Source: Gammaproteobacteria bacterium (GTDB taxonomy: Bacteria > Pseudomonadota > Gammaproteobacteria > Pseudomonadales > Azotimanducaceae). Taken from it: a stretch of 64,000 bases of DNA. The position numbers and the translations under genes are program-made. The stretch covers positions 215,721 to 279,720 of the forward strand of contig JAPOXV010000026.1 of NCBI GenBank assembly GCA_026706935.1, read 5' to 3'. A model generated the notes under the pieces. It saw only the letters and a program-made list of their open reading frames with translations, did no database searches and was not told the origin of the DNA. Positions within the stretch are counted from its first letter, which is position 1. The number at the start of each line of letters is the position of its first letter. This document shows, in pieces, positions 1 to 9,129 of the stretch.

Positions 1-1680
1 AAAGCCATCGCGGTACGGGTCGAGGATCGGAGCGTCGCGCTATTCAACCATCAAGACCAGATATACGCGACGGACAACCAGTGTCCTCATATGGGCTATC
101 CGTTGATTAGAGGACGTACGAGAAACGGGGTGCTGCAGTGCGACTGGCACGGTTGGAGCTACGACATGGCTGGGGGAGGTTGCTTCACAGGCGGATGTGA
201 CGATCTCGATACGTTTCCTGTCGAGGTCGAGGGCGACGACATCTACGTCAAGGTCGCAGGCGTCGCGTCTAAGCGGACAGGCGCACACTACCTCCTACTG
301 AAAGAAGGATTGCTGTCACGCGACAACTGGGTTTTATCCAAGGCTGTCGCCATCATGCTTGCCCAAGGCGTCTCAGAAGACGAGACTCTCCGTTTGATCG
401 TGAACCATTTGGGTAAGCACATTGCCACGGAACAAGATGCCAACGGCAGTTGGCGGCTTGCACAAATTGCGAACGGCATCAGTGTTGCTCGACGTCTTCC
501 GGTAGAAGATCGACTCATTCCGCTAATGATGGCGGCAAAGGGTGCCTCAGGACGAGCCGGCGATCGACCAGAACGTCAAGCTTTACCACCTCACGCGACG
601 TGGGAGACCCTTGCTGACTGGGTGCGGATGTTCTCAATGGATCGGGACTGGGAAGGTGTCGAAAAGTGTCTAATCACGGCCCGAACACTCGGTCAGAACG
701 ACGACCAGATCCTACCGCTCGCTTTCGAATGCGTCCTCAAGCCGCACTTTATCGGATTTGGATTCAATATTCCACATCTCGTCCGTTTAGCGCAGGTGCT
801 AGAAGAGTTTGGGTGGGACGACTCCGAAAATCTAGTATGCAATCTAGTTGCCAAAATGCTCGGTCGTCATCGTGGAACCCCGGATGGCGTGCGACGAGAA
901 GCCATCGAAGCCTACCGTAATCTAGTAGCTGATCTGAATGACATCTCTGAACCTGATGGTTCAGCTGAGTTCGACGAGGACGGATTCGTCCTGGCATTGC
1001 TTTCTGGCGATCTCGGCACCGTATTTGGAGCTGTTACCGATGCACTTCAGTCAGGCGTACACGTGAACAGAATCGCCGACGCCATGGTTGTGACGGGTGC
1101 GGACCGCATGTCACGTACTCCAGCCAGTTACAACCCAGGATGGTGGGATCTCGGTGCCGAAATGCAGATGGGCTCCGCGATCCGAGGGGTCGCGAAGTAC
1201 GGCGGATACGCATTAGCGGCAAAAGCTGTCTACCACGCTGCGTGGCAGTTCTACGGTGATCGTTGGTTGAATATTCCCAATCGCCCTTTAGCGGAAGTCA
1301 CGCTTAACCAGCATGCTTCGGAGGCGTCAGGTGATGCGAGCGCCGACCGAAAAGCAATCGTTGACGCTATCGAATCGATTCAGATCAACGATGTGGGTCC
1401 GATGGTAGGTAGGTATTTGGCAGCGGGGCATCCGAAGGAAGAGCTTCTCGACGATATCGCGCTAGCGCTTCTCAAGCACGACACGGGCTGGGACATCTTA
1501 GACACGTTACGCGTCGTATACGACGAATCGGACAACTGTCGTGACCACCCTGCTGCACATCAGCTGATTGTGGGTATCGCGCGATTTACGACGGGTGCTC
1601 GGCGCAGTAACAACAGTGAATCCGCGACTCGTACGGCGAAGAGGTTTGCACAACGCCAGACAGCTGTCGATTTGTATTGA
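1..1680 (+). CDS. Rieske [2Fe-2S] protein with large helical C-terminal domain, 5' truncated by window edge
   Basis: The reading frame is open from base 1, so the start lies outside the window. Translating from base 1 gives a Rieske domain: a Cys-Pro-His box (CPHMGYPL) and, 16 residues after the first His, a Cys-Asp-Trp-His box (CDWHGWSYD). These are the two Cys and two His ligands of a [2Fe-2S] cluster. The domain ends near base 260 (DDIYVKV). About 460 residues follow that look all-helical and contain no motif I know. Rieske domains act as electron carriers or as the ferredoxin-like part of oxygenases, but the catalytic iron domain of ring-hydroxylating dioxygenases is not recognisable here. 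The role is therefore electron transfer to an unknown partner or an unusual oxygenase. The iron-sulfur domain is sure; the function is not. Confidence 0.85.
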   Translation, partial: KAIAVRVEDRSVALFNHQDQIYATDNQCPHMGYPLIRGRTRNGVLQCDWHGWSYDMAGGGCFTGGCDDLDTFPVEVEGDDIYVKVAGVASKRTGAHYLLLKEGLLSRDNWVLSKAVAIMLAQGVSEDETLRLIVNHLGKHIATEQDANGSWRLAQIANGISVARRLPVEDRLIPLMMAAKGASGRAGDRPERQALPPHATWETLADWVRMFSMDRDWEGVEKCLITARTLGQNDDQILPLAFECVLKPHFIGFGFNIPHLVRLAQVLEEFGWDDSENLVCNLVAKMLGRHRGTPDGVRREAIEAYRNLVADLNDISEPDGSAEFDEDGFVLALLSGDLGTVFGAVTDALQSGVHVNRIADAMVVTGADRMSRTPASYNPGWWDLGAEMQMGSAIRGVAKYGGYALAAKAVYHAAWQFYGDRWLNIPNRPLAEVTLNQHASEASGDASADRKAIVDAIESIQINDVGPMVGRYLAAGHPKEELLDDIALALLKHDTGWDILDTLRVVYDESDNCRDHPAAHQLIVGIARFTTGARRSNNSESATRTAKRFAQRQTAVDLY

Positions 1681-1770
1681 TGGTAGTGCATTTTTATTGA
1701 CTATGCTGATCTTTTGAAGTCGCTTGAGATTCATCAGTCGTAAAGAACGCATTTCAGAGTAGTTTCGAAT

Positions 1771-2877
1771 CTACTCTTCATATCTAAATCTCTTCGGTAC
1801 CCGAGTCGCCAACGTTGCGTTAGCCACCTCAAATCCATGTTGCACTATCAGATCAAACTCGTCAGCGCTCAAGCGTCGAAGCGTTGTTTTAAAGTTCGCG
1901 ACGGTCGTTACTGCTGCTTCAGACAAGCACGTCGTATCAGGCGAACACAAATCTACATCACTGAATATTTTCCGAACTGTATTTCCAATTCTCAGATACG
2001 CGCCAGCACAATCGCCACGCTCAAATCCTTCTACCAACGACCGGGCACGCAATCCGCGAATCTGTTCAGTCGCGACATCTATTAGACGTAGAGTCCGCCG
2101 TCCCGGTTTCAGTCTCGAAATAAGTGAAGGAGTATCTAAAGAAAATCGCGCTGACGCGTCACTCACTATCAGTAAATCGAACCCGTCTCGATATCCGCCG
2201 TTTGGTTTGAATAGCGCTTCTAAACCCAGATTATCGTAAACCCCGCCATCCCAAAGTCTGTACCGTTGTAATGGTGTCGTCGTAGGGATTTTTCTCTGCC
2301 CAGTGATTTGAAACCACTTATACTCATTCGAATGGATTGTGTAAGGACCGATAAGCCCTGGTACCGCCGCTGACGCAGCAATCGCATCTGCTATCGGCGT
2401 AACCGGTTTTAACACATACTTTGTGATGTAATCGCCCATCCTAGGCTGACTAAAACGCCAGTTCTTACCTGTTTCATAGCATGTCGTATTAACGATCCAA
2501 CGTGGGACTTCCACAATGTCCTGTAGTGACCCGGTAATTCCCCATTGTCGCACCATTTGATCTGCTAATACATGTGCCCGACCTTGAGTTAATCTCCAAG
2601 GCTTTGAGAAGGATCGCCAGGTATATGACCATTGCAATGTCGCGTTAGTCAGCTTCTCACGCACCTTTGGTAATACGCTCAAGGCGAACTTGCGGCCGTC
2701 TGGCCATTGGTGTTCATTATGACAGTAGATCAAGCCCACTAGAAGACTACCGCCAGAAACGGTAGAAACAAAGGTCGTCGCCTCAAGCAGTCCATCCATC
2801 GCTAAACGCTTTAGTACTCCGCAATGGAACGCGGCCGCTCTAACGCCTCCCCCCGATAAAGAAAGCGCAACCTTCAT
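1771..2877 (-). CDS. Patatin-like phospholipase, last gene of the E2-E1-JAB operon
   Basis: A 368-residue patatin-fold lipase. Visible are the glycine-rich oxyanion loop GGGVR (residues 9-13), the nucleophile elbow TVSGGS with Ser41 as likely nucleophile, and the Asp of the catalytic dyad in DGG (Asp210). There is no signal peptide, so it should act on the cytoplasmic face of the membrane. Patatins are known effectors in anti-phage systems (for example CapV of CBASS), where they degrade phospholipids and kill the cell. Only 6 bases separate it from the upstream E2-E1-JAB gene on the same strand, so co-transcription is likely. No cyclic-nucleotide synthase is nearby, so how it would be switched on is unclear; control by the conjugation module is an inference. 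Family assignment is firm. Confidence 0.9.
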   Translation of the reverse strand: MKVALSLSGGGVRAAAFHCGVLKRLAMDGLLEATTFVSTVSGGSLLVGLIYCHNEHQWPDGRKFALSVLPKVREKLTNATLQWSYTWRSFSKPWRLTQGRAHVLADQMVRQWGITGSLQDIVEVPRWIVNTTCYETGKNWRFSQPRMGDYITKYVLKPVTPIADAIAASAAVPGLIGPYTIHSNEYKWFQITGQRKIPTTTPLQRYRLWDGGVYDNLGLEALFKPNGGYRDGFDLLIVSDASARFSLDTPSLISRLKPGRRTLRLIDVATEQIRGLRARSLVEGFERGDCAGAYLRIGNTVRKIFSDVDLCSPDTTCLSEAAVTTVANFKTTLRRLSADEFDLIVQHGFEVANATLATRVPKRFRYEE

Positions 2878-2883
2878 ATGAAT

Positions 2884-5115
2884 TTAGCTCACTTGCACAT
2901 ACAGACCAACTCGAGAAGCACAACCAATAATCATCAAGACGCCTGGCCATCCCTCTAATCGCATTTCTTCAGTAATTTCACCAAGTAGCTTCCCATCATC
3001 CAAACTCATTCCGACACCTACACCGTCAGGATGAGAATGCCACTCACCAATGTAATTGACTTGGCCTCCGCAGCGTTTTTCGATATTTACAAGCTGCTCC
3101 CGTAAACCTGCATAACCTCGAATAAAGGATTCACATGTTTGAACGCTATCTGGCGGTGCTTGTATGCAGTCAACGACATACACACGCTTTCTTGGCATAT
3201 CGAAGTAACCGATCAGTACACCGCCTGTTTCTTTAGGTAAGTGTTGTGTACGAAGCATCTCTGCCCGTTCAATCGTTCCGTGGTCAACCACTACCACCCA
3301 ATCACCACGCTCAAATAAACACACGTCATAGACAGGGATATCTATTCTCCGAACACTGCCGTCGTCTTTGCTCTGCCAGACAGCTGCTACTGCGTTAACT
3401 TCACTCGTGCGTAATTGACGAGTCAACAAACCACTCGCGACAGCAATATCGTCGTGAGCTAACTGAGTAGTAATATCCCGACACCCTAAACCATATCGCA
3501 TTCCCGGATTTTGCTCAAGATGATCTACTAACTCTTCGTCGCGCAACACTGCTCGGTAATACTGGGCTTCAAGCGCGTCTAACGTTAATGTTCTGCACCT
3601 ATCCTCCAATAACATCACAGCATCGCGACCAGTCGGATTCAAGAATACTGATACACGACGTGCATTACTTTCCACGATCCCCGCTAGAAACCGCGCTACA
3701 GCAATCGAGGTCGAGGAGTCGATTATTAGATCCGCGTTTTGATACACCAACGCTCCTGCACCATTTGATGCAACCGACTGTGCATCTGCGCAATAAGCGC
3801 TTTCCACAGGGTTGTAAGGAGTCTCAACACGAGCAATTAACTCGGTCGCTAACACCTTTGAAATACCGACAGTTTCCTGACCTAATCGATGACGCGCGAC
3901 ATTGTGGGGATCAAGGTTATCTGAATCCACTAATGTCCACTTACCCCAGCCCATCCGCGACAGGTTGCTATGGATCTGCGAACCTAATGCACCTACCCCG
4001 ACAAGCACAACCTTTTGAACGTCTTCTTCAAGAGGGAGACCATTGAGTTCCCGCGCTGCATTCCGGTCTAAGTACGGGATCGCTCTTACTTGCGCCACAT
4101 TAACGTACGTTGCGAGATCTTCGTTTACCTCTGCACCTCCACCAAAGAGTAGACGCAGTGGACTATTCGAATCCGCACTTCCAACCACCCCACTCGCTAT
4201 CCCTATCTCCCTAATCGGATTCAGTTCAAACGCGAGGCGCTGGATAGATTCAATTTCAGCGTGAGGTGTCCGTACCCGAGGCAATTCAATCACGATGATT
4301 ATTCCATCGTCATTACGAGGTTTCGTCTCCGCGGAGTACCATCTATACAAATTCACAGATAGCACTTGCCATAGGTCAATTCCGAATCTACCTAATAGCG
4401 AACGAAGTTCCTTAAATGTCCTCGGTGGATGCTTCATCGGTATCTGAGGCACACTAAAACCACGAGTGGCGATACCGTAATACTTCCGTCCTGATGAATT
4501 GTTGCCCTCTTTGAGTTCTCGAAGCCGGTAGGTTGAGCGAATTCCGTCTGAATTCTGTATCAGTTCTGTTACGAACACCTTCTCTGATGCACTATCTTCA
4601 AGAATCTCTTGCGAGAACAACAAAGTGTTTGTGCTTTCAAACAAAACTGGCTCAAGTGTCTGGTCGCTGGCGTGTAGCTCCGCAATCGCCGTGCGAGAAA
4701 GCCATTCAACTAAGTAACGCAGAAATCCTGCGCCCGTCCATGTGAGACTTACATCTATCCACGGTTCCTCATACAGACACAAACGCCTCGGCTCATCCAC
4801 TCGTGTAGAGAATAGATGAGGCACAAGTGGGAAATCTTTCCGCAACGCGGATACGATTGGGTATCGCGTTTCGCCTTCAGTATAACTTACACACAATCTC
4901 TCAGGAGACCTTATATCGAAGACCGTCGCCTGCGGTAATTCCGGTTCAACGTCAATCACTAGTGTCTCGGTTTCCCCGATTTCTGTTGTATGTGTACGAA
5001 CTTCAACTAGCTTGGCGAACGGGTAAGTCGCAAGAGCCTGAACAACTTCGCGCGTTTGTTCAATCTCCACAGCATCCGCGCTAATTCGCTCGCCCGGTGC
5101 GTCAAACCAATCCAT
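2884..5115 (-). CDS. E2-E1-JAB triple-fusion ubiquitin-like conjugation and deconjugation protein
   Basis: A 743-residue three-part protein. Residues 1-160 resemble the bacterial E2-like module (RRLCLYEE around Cys113, a candidate catalytic Cys, then the FLRYLVEWL helix and an LH..DQ.LEP stretch). Residues 365-570 form a ThiF/E1 adenylation domain with nucleotide loop GVGALGS (373-379), VDSDNLDPHNVARH, and a candidate E1 catalytic Cys545 in LGCRDIT. Residues 605-743 are a JAB/JAMM peptidase with Glu629 and the metal motif His693-x-His695-Pro, Ser704 and Asp707. E1-E2 fusions and separate JAB proteases occur in type II CBASS; E2-E1-JAB fusions beside metallo-beta-lactamase genes have been noted in comparative genomics of bacterial ubiquitin-like systems. 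The gene overlaps the upstream one by 14 bases. No ubiquitin-like substrate protein is visible. Confidence 0.88.
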   Translation of the reverse strand: MDWFDAPGERISADAVEIEQTREVVQALATYPFAKLVEVRTHTTEIGETETLVIDVEPELPQATVFDIRSPERLCVSYTEGETRYPIVSALRKDFPLVPHLFSTRVDEPRRLCLYEEPWIDVSLTWTGAGFLRYLVEWLSRTAIAELHASDQTLEPVLFESTNTLLFSQEILEDSASEKVFVTELIQNSDGIRSTYRLRELKEGNNSSGRKYYGIATRGFSVPQIPMKHPPRTFKELRSLLGRFGIDLWQVLSVNLYRWYSAETKPRNDDGIIIVIELPRVRTPHAEIESIQRLAFELNPIREIGIASGVVGSADSNSPLRLLFGGGAEVNEDLATYVNVAQVRAIPYLDRNAARELNGLPLEEDVQKVVLVGVGALGSQIHSNLSRMGWGKWTLVDSDNLDPHNVARHRLGQETVGISKVLATELIARVETPYNPVESAYCADAQSVASNGAGALVYQNADLIIDSSTSIAVARFLAGIVESNARRVSVFLNPTGRDAVMLLEDRCRTLTLDALEAQYYRAVLRDEELVDHLEQNPGMRYGLGCRDITTQLAHDDIAVASGLLTRQLRTSEVNAVAAVWQSKDDGSVRRIDIPVYDVCLFERGDWVVVVDHGTIERAEMLRTQHLPKETGGVLIGYFDMPRKRVYVVDCIQAPPDSVQTCESFIRGYAGLREQLVNIEKRCGGQVNYIGEWHSHPDGVGVGMSLDDGKLLGEITEEMRLEGWPGVLMIIGCASRVGLYVQVS

Positions 5116-6229
5116 GAGATCCGGCTCTCGTAGATCTGCTCTTCGTCATCGAAGCGGAACCAACCGAACTCAAGATCAATAGCTTCGCACCCCACCTGCT
5201 AATTTCAACCTCTAATACCTTCGGCTTTTTCTCATTCGGATGTTCCATCGTAACGACGAATTTACTACCACCATTTTTCTGGATTGCTTGTTCGTACGTC
5301 GCAGCAGCTTGACGATGAGGCGGATCAATCGTGTCTTCCTTAGGTATAGGCTCTGACGAAGAAACAGCTATCGCGCCACTCTGGCACTGATCCAACAACC
5401 ACTGCACGTTCTCCACCGGATCTGTTTGCGTCTTCCCCTTTTCTGGACCAAGAGCAAGGTAACTGCAATGGTGCGGAACGTTGTATATGTCCCAATACAG
5501 GCGCTCTTCATTTCCTTTCACAGAGGTGATATCCACGATTTCTTCGAGGATTTCCCATGTCGAATCACCAACTAGCAGGTACCTCGTTTTCGTGTCTGAC
5601 ACCATGAAAGTCGCATGTAGGATCAAAGCGCTTTCGTTTCGTAGCACCAGCTCGCCTTCTGAGTGCTTCGCAAAAGGTGAATGAACGAAAAACTCAACGC
5701 CATCATCTGCCAGAGTGAAACCGGGCACGAGTTGACCCGCATCCGTTATTAGGTGTTCCCTCGAACTCAACGACAGTCCATTGGATTCCAGCCAGTCTTT
5801 TAGTGCCGATGGCTTCGAGAAGACCCTAATTCCTTTCCCTGCGATTAGACGATGTCTCGCCTCTCTACGCCAGATAGCGGCTTCACCTGACAGTCCTTTC
5901 TCTAATATCGTCGCAGCCGGAACCCAAAGTTCATCGATTGTCGTTCGGTCCCCTTGCTGGTACTTCTTAGCATGCTCCAGATAGAAAAACTCTGTACTGT
6001 TCGCGATGTGGTCGTCATCTAAGTGCGTCAACGCTACTACGTCGAAGCCACTTTTCTTCGCCGCGCTGAGCTCGGCGCTCAAAATGCGATGTAAGTCGAT
6101 CCGTGGATCCTCTACATCTTCCGACTTACGTCGGTGACAAAAATCAAACAACAGACGCTTCCCATTCGATAGGATTATCTGGCTGCAGTCGCCGTTTCCT
6201 ACGGGATAAAACTTGATGCTGTGAGTCAT
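5102..6229 (-). CDS. Metallo-beta-lactamase-fold hydrolase (ComEC/Rec2 C-terminal type), first gene of operon
   Basis: A 375-residue cytosolic protein. The N-terminus (FYPVGNGDCSQIIL) is the usual first strand pair of ComEC-like metallohydrolases, followed by the metal motif THLDDDH (His69, Asp71, Asp73, His74) and a later VPHHCSY that can supply further metal ligands. Such proteins often hydrolyse phosphoesters, and many of unknown substrate sit in conflict gene clusters. The start at 6229 is backed by a GGAGGA ribosome site about 10 bases upstream. Its end overlaps the E2-E1-JAB start by 14 bases, so the pair is probably translationally coupled. The operon is divergent from an XRE/ImmA-type regulator across a 185-base gap. 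The substrate is unknown. Confidence 0.87.
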   Translation of the reverse strand: MTHSIKFYPVGNGDCSQIILSNGKRLLFDFCHRRKSEDVEDPRIDLHRILSAELSAAKKSGFDVVALTHLDDDHIANSTEFFYLEHAKKYQQGDRTTIDELWVPAATILEKGLSGEAAIWRREARHRLIAGKGIRVFSKPSALKDWLESNGLSLSSREHLITDAGQLVPGFTLADDGVEFFVHSPFAKHSEGELVLRNESALILHATFMVSDTKTRYLLVGDSTWEILEEIVDITSVKGNEERLYWDIYNVPHHCSYLALGPEKGKTQTDPVENVQWLLDQCQSGAIAVSSSEPIPKEDTIDPPHRQAAATYEQAIQKNGGSKFVVTMEHPNEKKPKVLEVEISRWGAKLLILSSVGSASMTKSRSTRAGSHGLV

Positions 6230-6337
6230 GGCGATCGTTCCTCCGATGCCTTATACAAATTACCAGATCAAGTTCGAATATCAAACCAATCCTGGTAGAT
6301 AGCTCAATTATAGTTTGTTATTAAAACTATCGCGCCG

Positions 6338-6370
6338 TTCTCGTACAAATTCTGTTCGATTCTCGTGTAA
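6338..6370. promoter_or_regulatory. Candidate operator: two direct repeats 22 bp apart in a divergent promoter region
   Basis: TTCTCGTACAA (6338-6348) and TTCTCGTGTAA (6360-6370) match in 9 of 11 bases and are spaced 22 bp start to start, two helical turns, so a protein could read both from one face. They sit in the 185-base gap between the leftward metallo-beta-lactamase/E2-E1-JAB/patatin operon and the rightward XRE/ImmA gene. A possible -10 box TACAAT follows at 6371-6376. That the XRE protein binds here is an inference. Confidence 0.35.
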
Positions 6371-6414
6371 TACAATAGTAGCGTTGAAGTTGGGGGATCT
6401 TCACGACTGAATCC

Positions 6415-7653
6415 ATGGAGCATCGATTAGTTGGTCATAGATTGCGCCAAGCACGAGAAGCCGTTGGACTTAGCCAGAAAGCAGTCGCAAACAAGATCGG
6501 CGTCCCTCGAACTGCCATCACTCAGATCGAGCAAGGGAATCGCAAGATCTCTACCTTGGAGTTGTCAATGCTCGCTAATCTCTACCGTCGTGGAGTAACA
6601 GCGCTCCTAGACGAGACGACGACTTCTAAGAATGAGGATGTACTAGTCGTTCTACACCGTCTTGCACCTTCTCTTCAGAGCGATCCCGAAGTAAATAACC
6701 AAGTTGAAAAGTGCGTTGACCTATGCAAAGTCGGAGTTGAATTGAAACGTCTAATCGGCGAAAAAACTCGGCCCGGTCATCCAGTTTACGAAGTCACGAT
6801 CCCGCGAAGTTTCGGTGAGGCTGTCGTGCAAGCCGACAAGGCCGCTGACCAAGAACGTCGACGACTTGGAATAGGAAACGCGCCGATTTCCGATATCGCA
6901 GAACTCATTTCAAACCAAGGAATCTGGATATCTAGCGTAGAACTCCCTAACGAAATGTCGGGCCTTTTCATTCATCACCACGAGATTGGTGATGCGATCG
7001 TTGTAAATTCGACGCATCCTAAAGCACGAAAACGTTTTTCTTACGCGCATGAATACGCCCACGCGCTACTCGATCGAGACCGTGATATAACCATTTCTAG
7101 TACAGAAAACTCTAGTGAGCTAGTTGAATGTCGTGCAAACGCATTCGCCGCTAGCTTTCTCATGCCAAGAGATGGCGTATCAGAAACGTTGCAAACTCTG
7201 AATAAAGGACTTCCTTCTAGACAGTCTCAGATTGTCTTCGACGTTGCAAGTGGCAAGTCCATCGACCAAGAGATTCGTACGCCTTCTGGTTCACAACGTA
7301 TTAACTACAAGGACATCGCAACGCTCGCACACCACTTTGGTGTAAGCTATCAAGCGGCTCTGTATCGACTAAAAAGTCTCCACTACATCAACTCGTCGGA
7401 AACGAAATATCTGTTACCTCGAGAGAGATTTGGCCGTATGTATTTAAAGGAACTTGAGATGTTCAATGATCTAGAGCGACGTGAAAAGCCAAAACACTGG
7501 AACCGAGAGTTACGACGAGAAGTTACGAATCTAACTATTGAAGCGTACCGTCGAGAGGAAATTTCAGGTGGTCGTTTAAGAGAAATAGCTACCGTATTGG
7601 AGATACCTGGCAACACTCTAGATAGTCTGGCGAACGCTGCGGTAGAGGGCTAG
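6415..7653 (+). CDS. XRE-family regulator fused to an ImmA/IrrE-type zinc metallopeptidase
   Basis: 412 residues. Residues 8-62 form a Cro/C1-type helix-turn-helix (LRQAREAVGLSQ...ITQIEQGNR). Residues about 155-290 are an ImmA/IrrE (COG2856) peptidase with the HEYAH zinc motif (His212, Glu213, His216) and the AFAASFLMP helix that follows it in the family. These proteins can repress their own operon and are often paired with a toxin; in phages ImmA cleaves a repressor. A PIN-domain gene starts 32 bases downstream, the common arrangement for such pairs, while the ubiquitin-like operon diverges upstream. It could control either or both. No good ribosome site lies close to the ATG; a GGGGGA run lies about 20 bases upstream, so a slightly earlier start is possible. 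Confidence 0.88.
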   Translation: MEHRLVGHRLRQAREAVGLSQKAVANKIGVPRTAITQIEQGNRKISTLELSMLANLYRRGVTALLDETTTSKNEDVLVVLHRLAPSLQSDPEVNNQVEKCVDLCKVGVELKRLIGEKTRPGHPVYEVTIPRSFGEAVVQADKAADQERRRLGIGNAPISDIAELISNQGIWISSVELPNEMSGLFIHHHEIGDAIVVNSTHPKARKRFSYAHEYAHALLDRDRDITISSTENSSELVECRANAFAASFLMPRDGVSETLQTLNKGLPSRQSQIVFDVASGKSIDQEIRTPSGSQRINYKDIATLAHHFGVSYQAALYRLKSLHYINSSETKYLLPRERFGRMYLKELEMFNDLERREKPKHWNRELRREVTNLTIEAYRREEISGGRLREIATVLEIPGNTLDSLANAAVEG

Positions 7654-7684
7654 AACACCCCCACCATGGCCTTATCCGTCCACA

Positions 7685-8182
7685 ATGGTCATAGTCGACA
7701 CATCCGTGTTAGTCAATTTTCTATTAATCGACCGAATCGATCTGATCTCCCATCTTACAGACGATTTTGCGATAACGTCCCATGTTCCCGACGAAATCTC
7801 TACCCACTTTCCTGACCTAAATCAGTCCCTCGTAAAACCACTAAGAAACGGTTCTATAGCAGAATTAACAGTTGCGGACCCCAGTGAGTTATTCTTATTT
7901 CGCGGTTTCGTGTCCACCGGAAGACTAGGCGTTGGCGAATGTTCAGCGATCGCGGCAGCTATTCATCGAAGATGTGGTTTAGCACTGGATCGTACTCGAG
8001 CCCATCAAGACGCACTCAGTAGTTATCCCACACTTGACATCAAGGGTACTGTGGACATGATGCTCTTGACGATTGAGGAAGGACTGGTGAGTATTCCCGA
8101 ATGCGATAGCTTCAAGTTGCTTCTAGAAAATCAACATGGTATTAGGTTCAACACAAAGTCATTTGCTGAGCTTTTGGGCTAA
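7685..8182 (+). CDS. PIN-domain protein, probable toxin partner of the XRE/ImmA gene
   Basis: 165 residues that fit a PIN-like nuclease fold: an N-terminal VDTSVLVNFL strand-helix with the first acidic residue, a central LGVGECSAIAAA segment supplying the Glu, and later Asp residues in LALDRTRA and LDIKGTVDMMLL. PIN proteins are Mg-dependent RNases and most small ones are toxins. The spacing of 32 bases after the XRE/ImmA gene suggests one operon in which the upstream protein acts as antitoxin. Sequence conservation with classic VapC is weak, so this is a divergent PIN group. No clear ribosome site precedes the ATG. Confidence 0.75.
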   Translation: MVIVDTSVLVNFLLIDRIDLISHLTDDFAITSHVPDEISTHFPDLNQSLVKPLRNGSIAELTVADPSELFLFRGFVSTGRLGVGECSAIAAAIHRRCGLALDRTRAHQDALSSYPTLDIKGTVDMMLLTIEEGLVSIPECDSFKLLLENQHGIRFNTKSFAELLG

Positions 8183-8408
8183 CGCTCGCCGATCGCTTAA
8201 AGTATCTAAATCGAACTCAATCTATCGGTTACCGAACTCAAACGCCCTAAAAAGGTGCTTCTAACTGTCCTTTGAGCCAAAATTCATGATCGCGTCGTTC
8301 TCGCTAACACTGAGAACTCATAATGGATCACTAACGGATTTCGAACTCACCAATATTCACACGATCGCGACACAGCTAGACGAATGCTAAGAGACCTAAT
8401 TACAACCC

Positions 8409-8442
8409 TGTGAGATTCGTTAAAATAGTATCCAAATCACAC
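8409..8442. promoter_or_regulatory. Inverted repeat around a -10-like box upstream of the Xre-RES pair
   Basis: GTGAGATT (8410-8417) and AATCACAC (8435-8442) form an inverted repeat matching in 7 of 8 positions. Between them lies TAAAAT (8421-8426), a good -10 box, about 40 bases before the ATG of the antitoxin-like gene. Toxin-antitoxin operons are usually repressed by their own complex at such a site, so this is a reasonable operator candidate. There is no convincing -35 box. Confidence 0.35.
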
Positions 8443-8463
8443 CTTTCATAATTAGTTGGCTCA

Positions 8464-9129
8464 ATGGCAATCGAAGCTAAACCAATTGTCTGGGAAACAC
8501 TCAGGCCCGACGAGATAGCGAATCTCCCTCAACGCGTTAGGGATAATAACGAGAGCTCAACACAGGTTGAAGACACCTGGGTCGTCCTCCGTACGGCATA
8601 CCCAGAGTTGTCGAATATTCTTGAACATTTGCAACGACTATTTAGGATTTCATCTCAAGCAGCCACGCAGGAAACGATAGAACAAAATCTTGATCGTGCG
8701 TTAGACTGGCTAGTTACAGTAGGTATTGGCGTTGAGTCTAAGATCGCGATCGACAATCTTGAGTGGCGCAGTCGGTATATGAATGAAACGCCCTTGCTAA
8801 CGACTTCTGATATCCATGTGATGTCGGGAATGCGTTCAAAGAACACAAGCGAGCCCGCATCACGGTGGAAAGCGGAAGGTAAAACGCTTGGTATTAGGGT
8901 CCAAGGGCGCGACTTTTATCCGGATTTTCAGTTTGAAGATGGTTCACCTCGACCAATAATGAAACGAATCCTAGAAGCTTTGCCCGACCACTTGACAGCG
9001 TGGCAAAAGGTCGCTTGGTTCGCTTCAGGAAACGGGTGGCTGGACGGAGCAGCACCTCAAGATTGCTTAGAAGAAGGCGATTCGGTGGTTGCTGCCGCAC
9101 GACAGCTCGCGGATCCGGCACGTGGGTGA
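8464..9129 (+). CDS. Xre/MbcA/ParS-type antitoxin of a RES toxin
   Basis: 221 residues. The C-terminal part (LPDHLTAWQKVAWFASGN, WLDG..P.D.L, then VVAAARQLADP) is the toxin-binding domain shared by Xre/MbcA/ParS antitoxins (DUF2384 type). The middle carries a DNA-binding-like LLTTSDIHVMSGMRSKN...ASRWKAEG segment. The N-terminal 80 residues are unlike the usual short antitoxin and extend it beyond the typical 130-160 residues. Its stop overlaps the following RES gene, the standard layout for the Xre-RES pair, where the antitoxin caps the toxin and represses the operon. Confidence 0.82.
   Translation: MAIEAKPIVWETLRPDEIANLPQRVRDNNESSTQVEDTWVVLRTAYPELSNILEHLQRLFRISSQAATQETIEQNLDRALDWLVTVGIGVESKIAIDNLEWRSRYMNETPLLTTSDIHVMSGMRSKNTSEPASRWKAEGKTLGIRVQGRDFYPDFQFEDGSPRPIMKRILEALPDHLTAWQKVAWFASGNGWLDGAAPQDCLEEGDSVVAAARQLADPARG

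Noticed and set aside
1771-6229. Calling the operon a type II CBASS
   Set aside because: E2, E1, JAB and patatin parts fit, but there is no CD-NTase, the E2-E1-JAB are one fused protein, and a metallo-beta-lactamase gene leads the operon.
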